Assembly: GCA_964467255.1 (NCBI GenBank)
Contig: CAYXPR010000001.1
Coordinates: forward strand, 62,001-126,000
Direction of reading: 5' to 3'
DNA from: CAYXPR01 sp964467255
GTDB taxonomy: Bacteria > Pseudomonadota > Alphaproteobacteria > Rickettsiales > RGZB01
Length of the DNA stretch: 64,000 bases
In this document: positions 42,036-51,342 of the stretch, piece by piece
How positions within the stretch are numbered: position 1 is the first letter of the stretch
Layout of the letters: each line of letters opens with the position of its first letter
Translations under genes and position numbers: made by a program
Notes under the pieces: model-generated
The model's input: only the letters and a program-made list of their open reading frames with translations
Databases searched by the model: none
What the model was told of the DNA's origin: nothing

Positions 42036-42508
42036 AGCGCGCTATTCATCACGCCGGAATAGACCAGCACGCCTACGGCAAGTAGCATGAAAAGACCGGA
42101 GGCAAACATCAGCTTCGGGAGCAGCAGCAGGTTTTTGATGTTGTTCGGGCGAACATCAGTTTCTTTTTTAGTGGAATAAAGCACTTCCAGCGTGTCGCCG
42201 ACTTTATATTTATCTTTGTGGGCATAAATTTTGCTGAGTGTTTCCACACCGCTTCCCAAATAATTTTTATAGGAAACAAATAGGCGGACGCTGCCCTTTG
42301 TGCCCGGCTCGAGTTTTAAAACGGTGGCGGTTGCAGTGCGTGCATGTTTCAGAAAATTCTTGGCATTCTGATATAAAAAATATGCCACGGCCCATTCGGA
42401 GAGCACCATCACTAGCACCACGGCGGCGAGTAGCTTGCTCGGGTCGGCGAGGATGGATTCTAACACGGCAGCGCTCCAGAAGGTAAATTTAATGCCTGGA
42501 TTATACAT
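42032..42508 (-). CDS. DUF3592-like membrane protein
   Basis: A 158-aa protein with an N-terminal transmembrane helix (about residues 20-45), a central beta-rich segment ('TATATVLKLEPGTKGSVRLFVSYK', 'YKVGDTLEVLYSTKKETDVRPNN') and a second helix at the C-terminus. That order is the DUF3592 plan. A start at 42634 would overlap the divergent gene, so the ATG at 42508 is chosen. Function unknown. Confidence 0.65.
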   Translation of the reverse strand: MYNPGIKFTFWSAAVLESILADPSKLLAAVVLVMVLSEWAVAYFLYQNAKNFLKHARTATATVLKLEPGTKGSVRLFVSYKNYLGSGVETLSKIYAHKDKYKVGDTLEVLYSTKKETDVRPNNIKNLLLLPKLMFASGLFMLLAVGVLVYSGVMNSAL

Positions 42509-42611
42509 TTTAAGCCATATTTTACAATGGGTTAAAAATAAGCTTCGGCTTGTTTGCGCGGGGGGCGCCAATGTGCGATAATGAAGACTGGGATTAAAAC
42601 AGGAAACAGCG

Positions 42612-43088
42612 ATGGTGACGCCCGTCAAACTCAATACGCCTTATTCGTATTACAACACGGTGAACCCGACAGCGCCGGCTTTGAAGCCGCCTGCCGCGCC
42701 CGTGAAGCCCGCTTCCGCGCCTACTGCTCCGACCACAACGACGACGAATAAAACCACGCCGGATTTCAGCAAACCGGTGCTTACCAAAGAGTTGATAACA
42801 TTCCTGCAGCAACTGGTGAATGATACGGCCTCGGGCGATGTGGGCGCGATACTGGGCGGCAATAGCAATAACGTGATTAGCTCGGTGCTGGGCAGTTCGA
42901 ATAAAAAGAGAACGGACGCGACGTCGCTCGCCGGTTTTTATGACTCACTGGTGCAGGGCGCCGTGAAAGGCGCTAACGAAAGAGCTGCTGCGAATGCTGC
43001 GAATTTTAACCCGATTGATAAAATCCTGAAAAGCTACCAGTCGGCGATCAACGTAAAGCCCGCCAGCACCACCACGGTGACGGCCTAA
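42612..43088 (+). CDS. Unknown Pro/Thr/Asn-rich protein
   Basis: A 158-aa product. Residues 1-50 are rich in Pro, Thr and Ala ('APALKPPAAPVKPASAPTAP'), followed by a possible helical domain ('LTKELITFLQQLVNDTASGDVGAIL') and an Asn/Ser-rich segment. No signal peptide, no cysteine. A ggaaac ribosome site precedes it. I do not recognise a family. It is 78 bp upstream of aguB in the same direction. Confidence 0.55.
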   Translation: MVTPVKLNTPYSYYNTVNPTAPALKPPAAPVKPASAPTAPTTTTTNKTTPDFSKPVLTKELITFLQQLVNDTASGDVGAILGGNSNNVISSVLGSSNKKRTDATSLAGFYDSLVQGAVKGANERAAANAANFNPIDKILKSYQSAINVKPASTTTVTA

Positions 43089-43166
43089 TTTTTCCCATAA
43101 AATACCCTAGTATTTTTGACCGTTTTGCATTACAAGCGGCGGGAGTGTTTTTTGCGGGAGAAACCT

Positions 43167-44051
43167 ATGCCACGTAAGCCTTATACCATCGGCCTGATTC
43201 AAATGCGCTGCGACGGGAAACCGGAAGCAAATTTGAAAAAAGCCATCAGCATGCTGAAAAGCGCCGCCAAAAAAGGCGTGCAGGTGGCATGCTTGCCCGA
43301 ATTATTCATGGGCCCTTACTTCTGCCAGAAGGAAGATTCCTCGTTGTTTGATTTGGCCGAACCGATTCCCGGCCCGACGACTACAGCGCTGGCAAAAGTG
43401 GCCAAAGAAACCAAGATGACGATTCTGGCCTCGCTGTTCGAACGCCGCGCGCCAGGCATGTATCATAACACGCTGGCGGTGCTGACGCCGGAAGGCAAAC
43501 TGGGCGGCATTTACCGCAAGATGCATATTCCGGATGACCCGCTTTTCTACGAAAAATATTATTTCACCCCCGGTGATTTAGGCTTTAAAAATTTCGATGT
43601 GCCGCAAGGCCGCATCGGTACGCTGGTGTGCTGGGACCAATGGTTTCCTGAAGCTGCGCGCCTGACCGCGATGCAAGGTGCAGAAGTCATTTTCTACCCC
43701 ACCGCGATTGGCTGGCACCCGAAAGAAAAGAAGAAGTATGGTGCTGTGCAGGCGGATGCGTGGGAAACTTCGCAGCGCGGCCACGCAATTGCCAATGGTG
43801 TGTATGTGGCATCAGTCAACCGCATCGGCACCGAGAAAATTGTGGGCGATGGCCTAGAGTTTTGGGGTGGTTCGTTCATCTGCGGCCCGCAGGGTGAAAT
43901 CATCGCGAAGGCCAGCCGCGACAAAGAGGAAATCCTCGTGGCGAAGATTGACCCATCGCTGCAGGAAACCGTGCGCCGCAACTGGCCGTTCTTCCGCGAC
44001 CGCCGGATTGACCACTACATTCCACTGCTCGGCCATCCGGAGAAAGAATAA
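43167..44051 (+). CDS. aguB: AguB, N-carbamoylputrescine amidohydrolase
   Basis: Nitrilase-superfamily enzyme that hydrolyses N-carbamoylputrescine to putrescine, CO2 and ammonia. The catalytic triad is visible: Glu in 'CLPELFMGPYFCQ', Lys in 'IYRKMHIPDDP' and Cys in 'TLVCWDQWFPEAAR'. The 294-aa product begins 'MPRKPYTIGLIQMRC', with a gggaga ribosome site. aguA, the preceding step, overlaps its stop by one base (TAATGA). Confidence 0.95.
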   Translation: MPRKPYTIGLIQMRCDGKPEANLKKAISMLKSAAKKGVQVACLPELFMGPYFCQKEDSSLFDLAEPIPGPTTTALAKVAKETKMTILASLFERRAPGMYHNTLAVLTPEGKLGGIYRKMHIPDDPLFYEKYYFTPGDLGFKNFDVPQGRIGTLVCWDQWFPEAARLTAMQGAEVIFYPTAIGWHPKEKKKYGAVQADAWETSQRGHAIANGVYVASVNRIGTEKIVGDGLEFWGGSFICGPQGEIIAKASRDKEEILVAKIDPSLQETVRRNWPFFRDRRIDHYIPLLGHPEKE

Positions 44052-45109
44052 TGAAAGCGCCTGCTGCGTATGGCTTTCGTATGCCCGGCGAGTGGGAAGC
44101 GCACCACGCCACATGGCTGGCATGGCCGCATAACCGCGCGGACTGGCCGGATAAGTTTGACCCCATCCCGTGGGTGTATGCTGAGATTATCCGCGTATTA
44201 ACCACGGGTGAGCGCGTGGCCCTGTTGGTAAAAGATGCCGCGCAGAAAAATGCCGCGAAAGATGTGCTGAGCCGCGCAGGTGTGAATGTAAAGCAGGTGG
44301 ATTTTCATATTATTCCCACCGACCGCGTGTGGATGCGCGACAGCGGCCCGACATTCTTGGTGCGCGGGCAGGGCAAGAAGCGTGAGACGCTGCTGCTCGA
44401 CTGGAAATTCAACGCGTGGGCAAAATACGCCAACCATAAAAAAGATGATGTGGTGCCGCAGGCGATTGCAAAAGCATTAAAGCTGAAAACCGTGCAGCCG
44501 ACTTATCGCGGGGAGCGCGTGGTGCTGGAAGGTGGCGCGATTGACGTGAACGGCAAAGGCACACTGATTACGACCGAAGAATGTTTGCTTTCTAAGGTGC
44601 AGGCGCGTAACCCGAAACTTTCACGCGAGGATATGGAGCAGGTGTTTGCGGATTACCTTGGCATCAAGCAGGTGATTTGGCTCGGCAAGGGCATTAAGGG
44701 TGACGACACGCACGGCCATGTGGACGATATCACACGATTTGTGAACGCGAATACGGTGGTGACGGTGGTAGAAAAAAACCGCAAGGATGGCAACTATGCA
44801 CTGCTGCAAGATAATCTGAAGCGCCTGCAAAAAGCCCGCGACCAAAACGGCAAGCAACTGAACGTGGTGGAACTGCCGATGCCAAAACCCGTGGTGTTTG
44901 AAGGCGAGCAGTTGCCCGCCAGCTATGGCAATTTCCTGATTGCGAATAAAGCAGTGCTCGTGCCGACCTTCAATGATGTGAGTGACCGCGTGGCGCTGAA
45001 TATCCTTGCTGATATTTTCAAAGGCCGGGAAGTGATTGGCATCCACGCTGTGGATTTGGTGTGGGGCCTTGGCACGATTCACTGCATGAGCCAGCAACAG
45101 CCAGCTTAG
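44051..45109 (+). CDS. aguA: AguA, agmatine deiminase
   Basis: Converts agmatine to N-carbamoylputrescine. The 352-aa product has the guanidino-modifying fold: 'MPGEWEAHHATWLAWPHNRADWP', 'DRVWMRDSGPTF', 'LEGGAIDVNGKGTLITTEECLL', 'HGHVDDITRFV' and the catalytic Cys in 'GLGTIHCMSQQ'. With aguB it completes agmatine to putrescine. No arginine decarboxylase is in the window, so agmatine may come from elsewhere. A small hairpin (ccagc-ttag-gctgg) spans its stop and may terminate transcription. Confidence 0.96.
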   Translation: MKAPAAYGFRMPGEWEAHHATWLAWPHNRADWPDKFDPIPWVYAEIIRVLTTGERVALLVKDAAQKNAAKDVLSRAGVNVKQVDFHIIPTDRVWMRDSGPTFLVRGQGKKRETLLLDWKFNAWAKYANHKKDDVVPQAIAKALKLKTVQPTYRGERVVLEGGAIDVNGKGTLITTEECLLSKVQARNPKLSREDMEQVFADYLGIKQVIWLGKGIKGDDTHGHVDDITRFVNANTVVTVVEKNRKDGNYALLQDNLKRLQKARDQNGKQLNVVELPMPKPVVFEGEQLPASYGNFLIANKAVLVPTFNDVSDRVALNILADIFKGREVIGIHAVDLVWGLGTIHCMSQQQPA

Positions 45110-45255
45110 GCTGGTTCAGTTTGTTTCTTGCGCCCATCTGCTTTGTCGGTTTTGTCCTCAAAACTCACGTATAGAAAATACGCTCAAGTTTCTGCGGGCA
45201 AAAACTCCGCGCATCTGGTCGCAATTATCCAAACTGTCCACAGCCTAAGTAATAC

Positions 45256-45783
45256 TTAAAGCGGGCCGGTGGAGAAGGTGACGGTGATGACCGTGGACTG
45301 GCCTTGCTCGACTTCGACCCACACACGCTGCATGATGCTGTCGTTCACTAAGTAGATTTCTTCATTCAGTTTTGGTACGACCACAAGATTCAAATAAGTT
45401 TCCAGCTTTTCTTTCGCGAGTGCAAAATCATTATGCCGCGTGAGCGGCTTTAATTTTTCCAGCAGGCGGAGGGCTGCGCGGTATTCATCGCCCACCACGG
45501 GGAATTTCATATTTGCATCATCCAGCATGAAGCGATAGGACAGCCCGTAATATTCGCAGCCGCTGTGCAGAATGTTCACCGAAGTGTGGGCATCGAGTTT
45601 CAGCGATTCAATGGCGGTGCCATCTTCGCGGTTGAGCGTGAACACGCTGGCAGGTTTGGCTTTTACCAGCACACGCTCAGGCACGCCACGCACGCAATTG
45701 TTTTGTTCCCAGTAGTCTTTAGCAAAAGATTGGGTTGGTATGCAGGTAATGAGCGTGAAAAATAGAAGGATTTTTTTATGCAT
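45256..45783 (-). CDS. Unknown exported protein
   Basis: A 175-aa product with a signal peptide (about residues 1-21, 'TLITCIPTQSFA'). The mature part contains two cysteines ('NNCVRGVPER', 'LHSGCEYYG') that may pair. The C-terminus is beta-rich ('QRVWVEVEQGQSTVITVTFS'). No family recognised. It follows an EF-hand gene by 2 bp on the minus strand, so the two are probably one unit. The 146-bp space to aguA shows no gene. Confidence 0.65.
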   Translation of the reverse strand: MHKKILLFFTLITCIPTQSFAKDYWEQNNCVRGVPERVLVKAKPASVFTLNREDGTAIESLKLDAHTSVNILHSGCEYYGLSYRFMLDDANMKFPVVGDEYRAALRLLEKLKPLTRHNDFALAKEKLETYLNLVVVPKLNEEIYLVNDSIMQRVWVEVEQGQSTVITVTFSTGPL

Positions 45784-45785
45784 TA

Positions 45786-46076
45786 TTATCCACCGCAGCG
45801 CATGTTTTTCTTATCGGCCTTGAATTCATCGATGGAGATAAGGCCGTTTTTGTCGGTATCGATGGTTTTGATATATTCTTCGCGCTTTTTCTGCGGTACA
45901 AATTTTTGCGGAATGTTTTTGTAATATTCATCGAGGTTCAGGCTGCCGTTATTATCGCCGTCTTTATTGCGGAATTGGTCTGCGATGGAGCTGTCACTCA
46001 TCATACAGGCCTGTGCAGGCGCAGCGGCGAGCAAAAAGGCACAAAAGAGAAAAATATACAGTGCGCGAAATGACAT
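45786..46076 (-). CDS. Small exported EF-hand protein
   Basis: A 96-aa product with a signal peptide (about residues 1-23, 'FLLAAAPAQA') and two EF-hand loops, 'DGDNNGSLNLDE' and 'DTDKNGLISIDE', whose Asp, Asn and Glu ligands suit calcium. Likely periplasmic. It is the first gene of a two-gene unit with the unknown exported protein. Confidence 0.8.
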   Translation of the reverse strand: MSFRALYIFLFCAFLLAAAPAQACMMSDSSIADQFRNKDGDNNGSLNLDEYYKNIPQKFVPQKKREEYIKTIDTDKNGLISIDEFKADKKNMRCGG

Positions 46077-46137
46077 AAAAACCCCTATGTTACAGCGGTC
46101 TAAGCACGCTTACGCCTAAAAAAAAGGCAGAATTTCC

Positions 46138-46165
46138 TTGACGGCGGACCGTTTGTGTATATTAT
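46138..46165 (+). promoter_or_regulatory. Promoter of the cold-shock gene, with long leader
   Basis: TTGACG (46138-46143) and TATTAT (46160-46165) are 16 bp apart. The transcript would carry a leader of about 225 nt before the csp ATG at 46399. That is the arrangement of cspA-type cold-shock genes, whose long leaders control translation by refolding at low temperature. The 322-bp gap holds no other gene that I can see. Confidence 0.65.
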
Positions 46166-46398
46166 ACCCCCCGAGTTTCGAATACAACTCTCTGACTATT
46201 GACTATTGCCTTCTACTCGCATAGCAGGCTCGCTTCTTGAAAGATAGAAGCACAGGTTTGAATCCCACTACTTGGTTGTTCTTCCTTCGTCTTGGCTTAG
46301 AGTTCTGGTCACAGTTTTCTGTGCTGTCGATTAACTCTGGCAGGTCGCCACGGTGGTGACGCTGCTCTTAACGCCAATATGATAAGGAGATTCCCATC

Positions 46399-46608
46399 AT
46401 GGCAACTGGTACCGTAAAATGGTTCAACCCAACCAAAGGCTTTGGCTTCATTAAACCGGATGAAGGTTCAAGCGATGTGTTCGTGCATATTTCTGCGCTG
46501 GAACGCGCTGGCATCACGAACCTCAATGAAGGCCAGAAAGTCAGCTACGAACTCGCCACGAACAAAGGCCGTACGTCTGCTGCAAACCTGAAGCTTATTG
46601 CTGCTTAA
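46399..46608 (+). CDS. CspA-family cold-shock protein
   Basis: A 69-aa RNA-binding beta-barrel that melts RNA structure. It has both nucleic-acid motifs: 'KGFGFIKPDEG' (RNP1) and 'DVFVHISALE' (RNP2). A strong ataaggaga ribosome site precedes the ATG. A long leader lies upstream, and a DEAD-box helicase gene follows 235 bp downstream, a functional pairing seen in cold response. Confidence 0.97.
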   Translation: MATGTVKWFNPTKGFGFIKPDEGSSDVFVHISALERAGITNLNEGQKVSYELATNKGRTSAANLKLIAA

Positions 46609-46650
46609 GGTTTTTCTAAAGCGCCCCTCTCCACATGGTATGCGTGTGCA

Positions 46651-46668
46651 GCTGCTTTTAAAAGCAGC
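46651..46668. terminator. 18-bp palindrome after the cold-shock gene
   Basis: gctgcttttaaaagcagc is a perfect inverted repeat 43 bp after the csp stop. It may act as a weak terminator, an mRNA-stabilising hairpin, or a processing site between csp and the helicase gene. Confidence 0.45.
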
Positions 46669-46793
46669 GAGCCGTTTCTGTGTTTTTCATTACGTATGTT
46701 TAAAAGCATAGAGAAAAGCATGGATGTGGAGGGGGCGTAAGAATTCACACGCTCTCTATCATTTTTCACAACTTTTTATATCCGTCAGTGATG

Positions 46794-46831
46794 CTGGCAG
46801 CAATTTTTGCTGCCCCCAGCGTTGCTGGGAT
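46794..46831 (+). promoter_or_regulatory. Two hairpins in the helicase leader
   Basis: Immediately before the helicase ribosome site are ggcagca-attt-tgctgcc-type and ccagc-gtt-gctgg stems. Their location, ending about a dozen bases from the ATG, suggests structure-dependent control of translation or message stability. Confidence 0.45.
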
Positions 46832-46843
46832 AGGAGCATTATC

Positions 46844-48109
46844 ATGACTGACTTTAATTCATTTAAACTACCTGAAGCCTTACAAAAAGCGCTTCAGCGC
46901 ATGGAATTTACGACCCCAACCCCTATTCAGGCACAGGCAATTCCGTTTGCGCTTGAAGGCCGCGATATCTTAGGTTCTGCCCAGACCGGCACCGGCAAAA
47001 CCGCTGCTTTCGGTATTCCGATTGTCGCAAAAGTGCTGACCACCCCGCGTGGTTCGGCACTGGTGATGACGCCAACGCGCGAACTCGCCGTGCAGGTGAT
47101 TACCGTAATCAAACAGCTGCTGGGCCAACACAGCCCGATTAAAACGGCACTGTTGATTGGCGGCGAATCCATGCCGAAACAGTTGCAGGAACTGCGTCTG
47201 CGTCCACGTATTTTGGTGGGTACGCCAGGCCGTATCAACGATCACTTAGCACGTGGCAGCCTGATGCTGCACGACACGAACCTGCTGGTGCTTGATGAAA
47301 CCGACCGCATGCTTGACATGGGTTTTGGTGTTCAGATCGATAAAGTTCTGAAATTCCTGCCACAGCAACGCCAGACGATGTTGTTCTCTGCTACGCTGCC
47401 ACAAGCGATTGTGAAGCTTTCTGAGAAATATCTTAAAAACCCTGAACGTATTGCTGTGGGTGCAACGAATGCAACCGCAACCAACGTGAAGCAGGAAAGC
47501 GTGCATGTGAGCCAAGCTGAAAAGTTCGGTGAACTCTTAAAGCAAATCAATGCCCGCGAAGGTTCTATTATCGTGTTCGTGAAAACGAAATACGGTGCTG
47601 AGAAAATGGCAGACAAGCTGTGCAAGAACAACGTGAGCGCCGATGCGATTCACGGTGACCTACAACAGCGCCGCCGCGAAAAAGTGATTGCAGCGTTCCG
47701 CGCCAAAAAGCACCGCGTGCTGGTGGCAACGGACATTGCATCACGTGGTCTTGATATTCCGCACATTGAACACGTCATCAACTATGACCTGCCGCAAGTA
47801 CCGGAAGATTACATTCACCGTATCGGCCGCACCGCACGTGCGGGTGCTGAAGGGTGTGCCATCAGTTTCGTTTCCGGTGAAGATGCCGGTAAATGGCGTG
47901 CGATTCAGCGTTTGCTGAACCCAGGTCAGAAACTGCCAGGCGATGAAGGTGGCCGCGAAGGTGGTCGCCGCGAAGGGGGCCGTGGTCGCCGTAACGGCGG
48001 TGGCGGAAACCCTTCAGGTAATAGGCGCCGCTCAAACTTTAAGCGTCATCACCGCAGCGGTGGTGGTAATGGTGGCAATAATGGTGGTGCTGCAAAGCAG
48101 GCCGCATAG
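46844..48109 (+). CDS. DEAD-box RNA helicase (RhlE/CsdA-like)
   Basis: A 421-aa ATP-dependent RNA helicase. Motifs in order: Q motif 'FTTPTPIQAQ', I 'AQTGTGKT', Ia 'PTRELAVQV', II (here 'LDETDRML', with DETD in place of DEAD), III 'SATLP', and VI 'HRIGRTARAG'. The C-terminus is a Gly/Arg/Asn-rich tail (about residues 370-421) likely to bind RNA. The frame extends to 46724, but the ATG at 46844 has an aggag site 8 bp upstream. It follows the cold-shock gene and is likely cold-related. Confidence 0.93.
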   Translation: MTDFNSFKLPEALQKALQRMEFTTPTPIQAQAIPFALEGRDILGSAQTGTGKTAAFGIPIVAKVLTTPRGSALVMTPTRELAVQVITVIKQLLGQHSPIKTALLIGGESMPKQLQELRLRPRILVGTPGRINDHLARGSLMLHDTNLLVLDETDRMLDMGFGVQIDKVLKFLPQQRQTMLFSATLPQAIVKLSEKYLKNPERIAVGATNATATNVKQESVHVSQAEKFGELLKQINAREGSIIVFVKTKYGAEKMADKLCKNNVSADAIHGDLQQRRREKVIAAFRAKKHRVLVATDIASRGLDIPHIEHVINYDLPQVPEDYIHRIGRTARAGAEGCAISFVSGEDAGKWRAIQRLLNPGQKLPGDEGGREGGRREGGRGRRNGGGGNPSGNRRRSNFKRHHRSGGGNGGNNGGAAKQAA

Positions 48110-48129
48110 TCGGTTCATCCATTGAATGC

Positions 48130-48160
48130 AAAAAAGCCCCCTTCACCGGGGGCTTTTTTT
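48130..48160 (+). terminator. Rho-independent terminator after the helicase gene
   Basis: gccccc (48136-48141) and gggggc (48148-48153) form a stem around ttcacc, with an A-run before and seven T after, so it may act in both directions. The rest of the 285-bp gap up to 48394 is AT-rich and holds no gene I recognise. Confidence 0.95.
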
Positions 48161-48394
48161 GTTAAGAAAGTAACTATTTTACGTAGGTGTTGTTAGGATT
48201 TATCCGATTTTTAGAGGATTGATAAATAGGAGATAATTCATAAATCAGGTATAGTCACATTGCTCTAACTATCCGGTTTTTAAGGTTTTTTTAACACTCT
48301 GCTGTTTGAAACCATGCAATTTTTATAGTAGAATCTTCCACGTGTGATGATGGCCGGGGGGGCCGGACGACACAAACTCTATCATTAGAGTGAT

Positions 48395-51268
48395 ATGCCG
48401 GTATTATTCGGAGAAAAATATTCCAGCAAAATGCCATCATGGCAGCAGCGCGTTCAGGACGTTGACGCTCGTGACCCCGGAAGTATTTACCGTTTTCTTC
48501 TCCAGCAATTTCACGAAGGCATCGCTGCGCGCGAACAAGCCGGAACCACTGTCATTGAAAAGCCTGAAGTGCTGCCTGAAGGCGTAAGCCCTGACTTCAT
48601 GAGAAAAGTTGGCCAATTTTTACGCGCTTCGGCGCAGATTCGTAGCACGGTGCGCAACAATGGCTCAAGCCAGGCATATGCCGATATCGCTCATGATACG
48701 GTGGAATTATTCTTCGGTGAAACAGTGACGGTGCAGGAACATGAAGGAGCCCGCAATACGGGGCCCGGCAGACCGGTGGAGAGGTCCGTTGATTTTTCGG
48801 ATGCGGACCGTCAGGCGTATCTTTCGCTGATTAACATGCAGTACTACCTGCTGGATATTGCTACCAGCATTGCCACCAGCCTGAATCAGGCCAAAGCTGC
48901 GAATCAGGAGTTTTCAGAAAAGAAACCGGAGACCATGGAGCGCACTCCGAAAGTGCATCTCGGGATTAACGGTATGAACACGGAAGTGTGTAGCTCTGAC
49001 TTCGTCAAAAAGCTCCACGAGGCTTCGGACGCCATTGGCAATGTGCTGGGTCTCAAGGACAAAACACCAGGGCGCAAAGATGCGCCCCCATCTGATTTGC
49101 CGGACATGTTGGCAGGGCTATGGAAATCCCATGTGGAACAGAAGCCAGAGCCTGCCACGCAGAAGAATGAAACGCTGGTGCTCTATTACGCGGAGCAAAT
49201 GTATTGCATGATGCCGGAATTCAATAGGGCGCGTAAGGAAAAGATGAGCGAAGCTGGCGCGACGGTGACAGAGGAGGACTGGATTTCACTCTTTACGTGG
49301 TACACTGGTGACTCTGACGGTAGCAAGGTACCGATGGAAACCACGAAGGCATTTTCAGACACGCTGCGCGCTAGGATTACAGAGCTCTACCAATTTGACT
49401 TATTGGCCGTGAGAGACACGCTGAATGATGCAGCGGATAAGGGAAAAGAACGCGTTATCATCGACAGAATGATAGAGCAGCTTGGCAAAATGCATACGGA
49501 CCCTAAAAATTGTGAGTATATCAATCCGGATAACGGGCAGCCTTACCCGCTGGCGTTTAAGAACGACCTGAACAAAGTGAAGCATGTGCCCGGTGTAGAA
49601 GATTTGATTGATAAGGCCAACATCTTCGGTTTTCACTACCTGAAAATTGAAATGCGCGAAAATCATCACACGGTGCTCGGTGTGCTGAACGAAGTAGTTA
49701 CGCCGGAAGTGGTCCAGAAAATTACAGGCAAGAAACAGCGTTTTGAATCGCTGGAAGAAAAAGAAAAAATGGATGTGCTGACTGAGCTACTGGTAAAGCC
49801 CAACCAAGCATTCAAGCAACAGTTTAGTCAGGATGAACGCGGGCTTTTAGGGGCTGAGGCTCAGCGCGTGCTTTCGCGCTTAGAGCTGGCGAAAGAGCGC
49901 AAAGACCAGATGCACATCTTCACGATTGCGGATATGGAATCGCCTGTGAGTGCGTTGGGCGCATTAGCGCTGCTGAAGGGTATCGGCCACCCGTCAGGCA
50001 TGGGTGTTTCGTTGCAATATGAAGGACTCGCAGGTGCGGAACGTGCAGCAGGTGATGTGAAGCAACTGCTCGACAACGCGCCTTTCCGCGACCATCTGCG
50101 CCAACGCGAAGACAAACTGTTGTTTGCCGTGGGCTATAGCGATATTACCAAACGCGCTGGCATTACCGGACCATTTATGCTGAATGCCGCGATGCGTGAT
50201 GTGAGCCGCGAATGCCATGTGAATGGGGTGACGGCGCGCTTCAGCATCTTAAACGGCCACGAAACAGGCCGTGGTGCAGGCACGGTGCAAAACGTGGCCT
50301 CGGGTCTTGGTGTGAACATGGATAGTGTAAAATACGCGCTTGCAGGCACGAATGAACTGCGCAAACTGCTGCTCTATCCGCATGCGCAGCAATTCTTACT
50401 TGACCTGTATGACGTAACGGTAAAGGGGCTTAGCTATAAACCAGTGCCGCTGGAAGAAATTGCGCCACTCAAAAAAGTGCAGGATAGTTTCCTGAAGAAT
50501 TTTTATAACCATCCGAGCCTTAGTAGCCTTTTAGAGTCGGTGGTGCCACTGGATTTTTACAAACGTCTTTCTGGCGACACGCGCCCAATTGCGCGCTCAG
50601 ATGCTAATATGGAAAAGCAGCATGATGGGATACGCGCTATGCCGTGGGCGCGCGGATTTTTGCTGGCAGGCTTGCATCCGGAAGCCATTGGCGTTTCAAG
50701 CCTTGCGAATGAAAACCTTAAAGAGTTGAACCAGTTTTATAAAGACGACCCGGTGTTTGCTAAAGTGATCCGCGATTATGCGTATTCACTGGCACGCACC
50801 GACATTCAGCATTCATGGCGCATGCTCGCAGAACCACGCCCTGACGCAGAAACCCGCCAAGCGTTGGCGGCAGATTTTGAAGCAGGCGGGAATACGTCGC
50901 CTCGGGCATTCCTTTCTTGGATTGACGAAGATATGCGCAAAGGTTCAGAGGCGGTGTATCAGGTGATTTACGGTAAAGAATACACACCGGAACGCCCCAG
51001 CGACCCTGACCGTTCGGGCATCCCGATGGAGCAGATGCTGAAGGCATTTCCCACCGTGTTGATGGAAGCCGAACGCCGCGAAGCGCTGACGCGTGTGGTG
51101 AATCCGATGATTGTGAAGACGCAAAGCGGTGCCCGCGACGATCAGCTGCTGTCGCTCGTGCAGGTGCTGGTGGAAGGTGCTAATACTGATATGGCGCGCC
51201 GCGTGCCGACCATTCCGACGGATAAGTACCTTGCCGAAAAAATAGAAAAGCAAAACGTGAAGCAATAG
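48395..51268 (+). CDS. Divergent phosphoenolpyruvate-carboxylase-like protein, active site degraded
   Basis: A 957-aa protein with PEPC organisation over most of its length. Recognisable blocks are 'FGFHYLKIEMRENHHTVLGVLNEV' (PEPC: FG.HLA.LDIRQ), 'IFTIADMESPVSALGALALLKG', 'LFAVGYSDITKRAG' (GYSDS.KDAG, Asp and Lys kept) and 'DTRPIARS' plus 'GIRAMPWARGFLLAG'. The catalytic TAHPTEV motif reads NGMNTEV (residues 192-198), so the essential His is Met194. The FHGRGG loop is replaced by 'LNGHETGRGAGT', and the C-terminal RNTG is absent. A carboxylase reaction is therefore unlikely. It may be a pseudoenzyme with a regulatory or structural role. Weak ribosome site; single gene. Confidence 0.75.
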   Translation: MPVLFGEKYSSKMPSWQQRVQDVDARDPGSIYRFLLQQFHEGIAAREQAGTTVIEKPEVLPEGVSPDFMRKVGQFLRASAQIRSTVRNNGSSQAYADIAHDTVELFFGETVTVQEHEGARNTGPGRPVERSVDFSDADRQAYLSLINMQYYLLDIATSIATSLNQAKAANQEFSEKKPETMERTPKVHLGINGMNTEVCSSDFVKKLHEASDAIGNVLGLKDKTPGRKDAPPSDLPDMLAGLWKSHVEQKPEPATQKNETLVLYYAEQMYCMMPEFNRARKEKMSEAGATVTEEDWISLFTWYTGDSDGSKVPMETTKAFSDTLRARITELYQFDLLAVRDTLNDAADKGKERVIIDRMIEQLGKMHTDPKNCEYINPDNGQPYPLAFKNDLNKVKHVPGVEDLIDKANIFGFHYLKIEMRENHHTVLGVLNEVVTPEVVQKITGKKQRFESLEEKEKMDVLTELLVKPNQAFKQQFSQDERGLLGAEAQRVLSRLELAKERKDQMHIFTIADMESPVSALGALALLKGIGHPSGMGVSLQYEGLAGAERAAGDVKQLLDNAPFRDHLRQREDKLLFAVGYSDITKRAGITGPFMLNAAMRDVSRECHVNGVTARFSILNGHETGRGAGTVQNVASGLGVNMDSVKYALAGTNELRKLLLYPHAQQFLLDLYDVTVKGLSYKPVPLEEIAPLKKVQDSFLKNFYNHPSLSSLLESVVPLDFYKRLSGDTRPIARSDANMEKQHDGIRAMPWARGFLLAGLHPEAIGVSSLANENLKELNQFYKDDPVFAKVIRDYAYSLARTDIQHSWRMLAEPRPDAETRQALAADFEAGGNTSPRAFLSWIDEDMRKGSEAVYQVIYGKEYTPERPSDPDRSGIPMEQMLKAFPTVLMEAERREALTRVVNPMIVKTQSGARDDQLLSLVQVLVEGANTDMARRVPTIPTDKYLAEKIEKQNVKQ

Positions 51269-51342
51269 GGTAGCCACCCGCTGCGGAATGTGGTATGAAG
51301 GTGGCGTTGAAAAACTGACCCCCGATGTATTGAAACGTAGCT

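Noticed and set aside
47943..48125. Frame over the helicase C-terminal repeats
   Set aside because: It is a shifted reading of the Gly/Arg-rich tail codons.
48350..48368. ggccggggggggccgg stretch before the PEPC-like gene as a terminator or operator
   Set aside because: The symmetry is short and mostly a G-run; no T-run follows and the context gives no support for a defined function.
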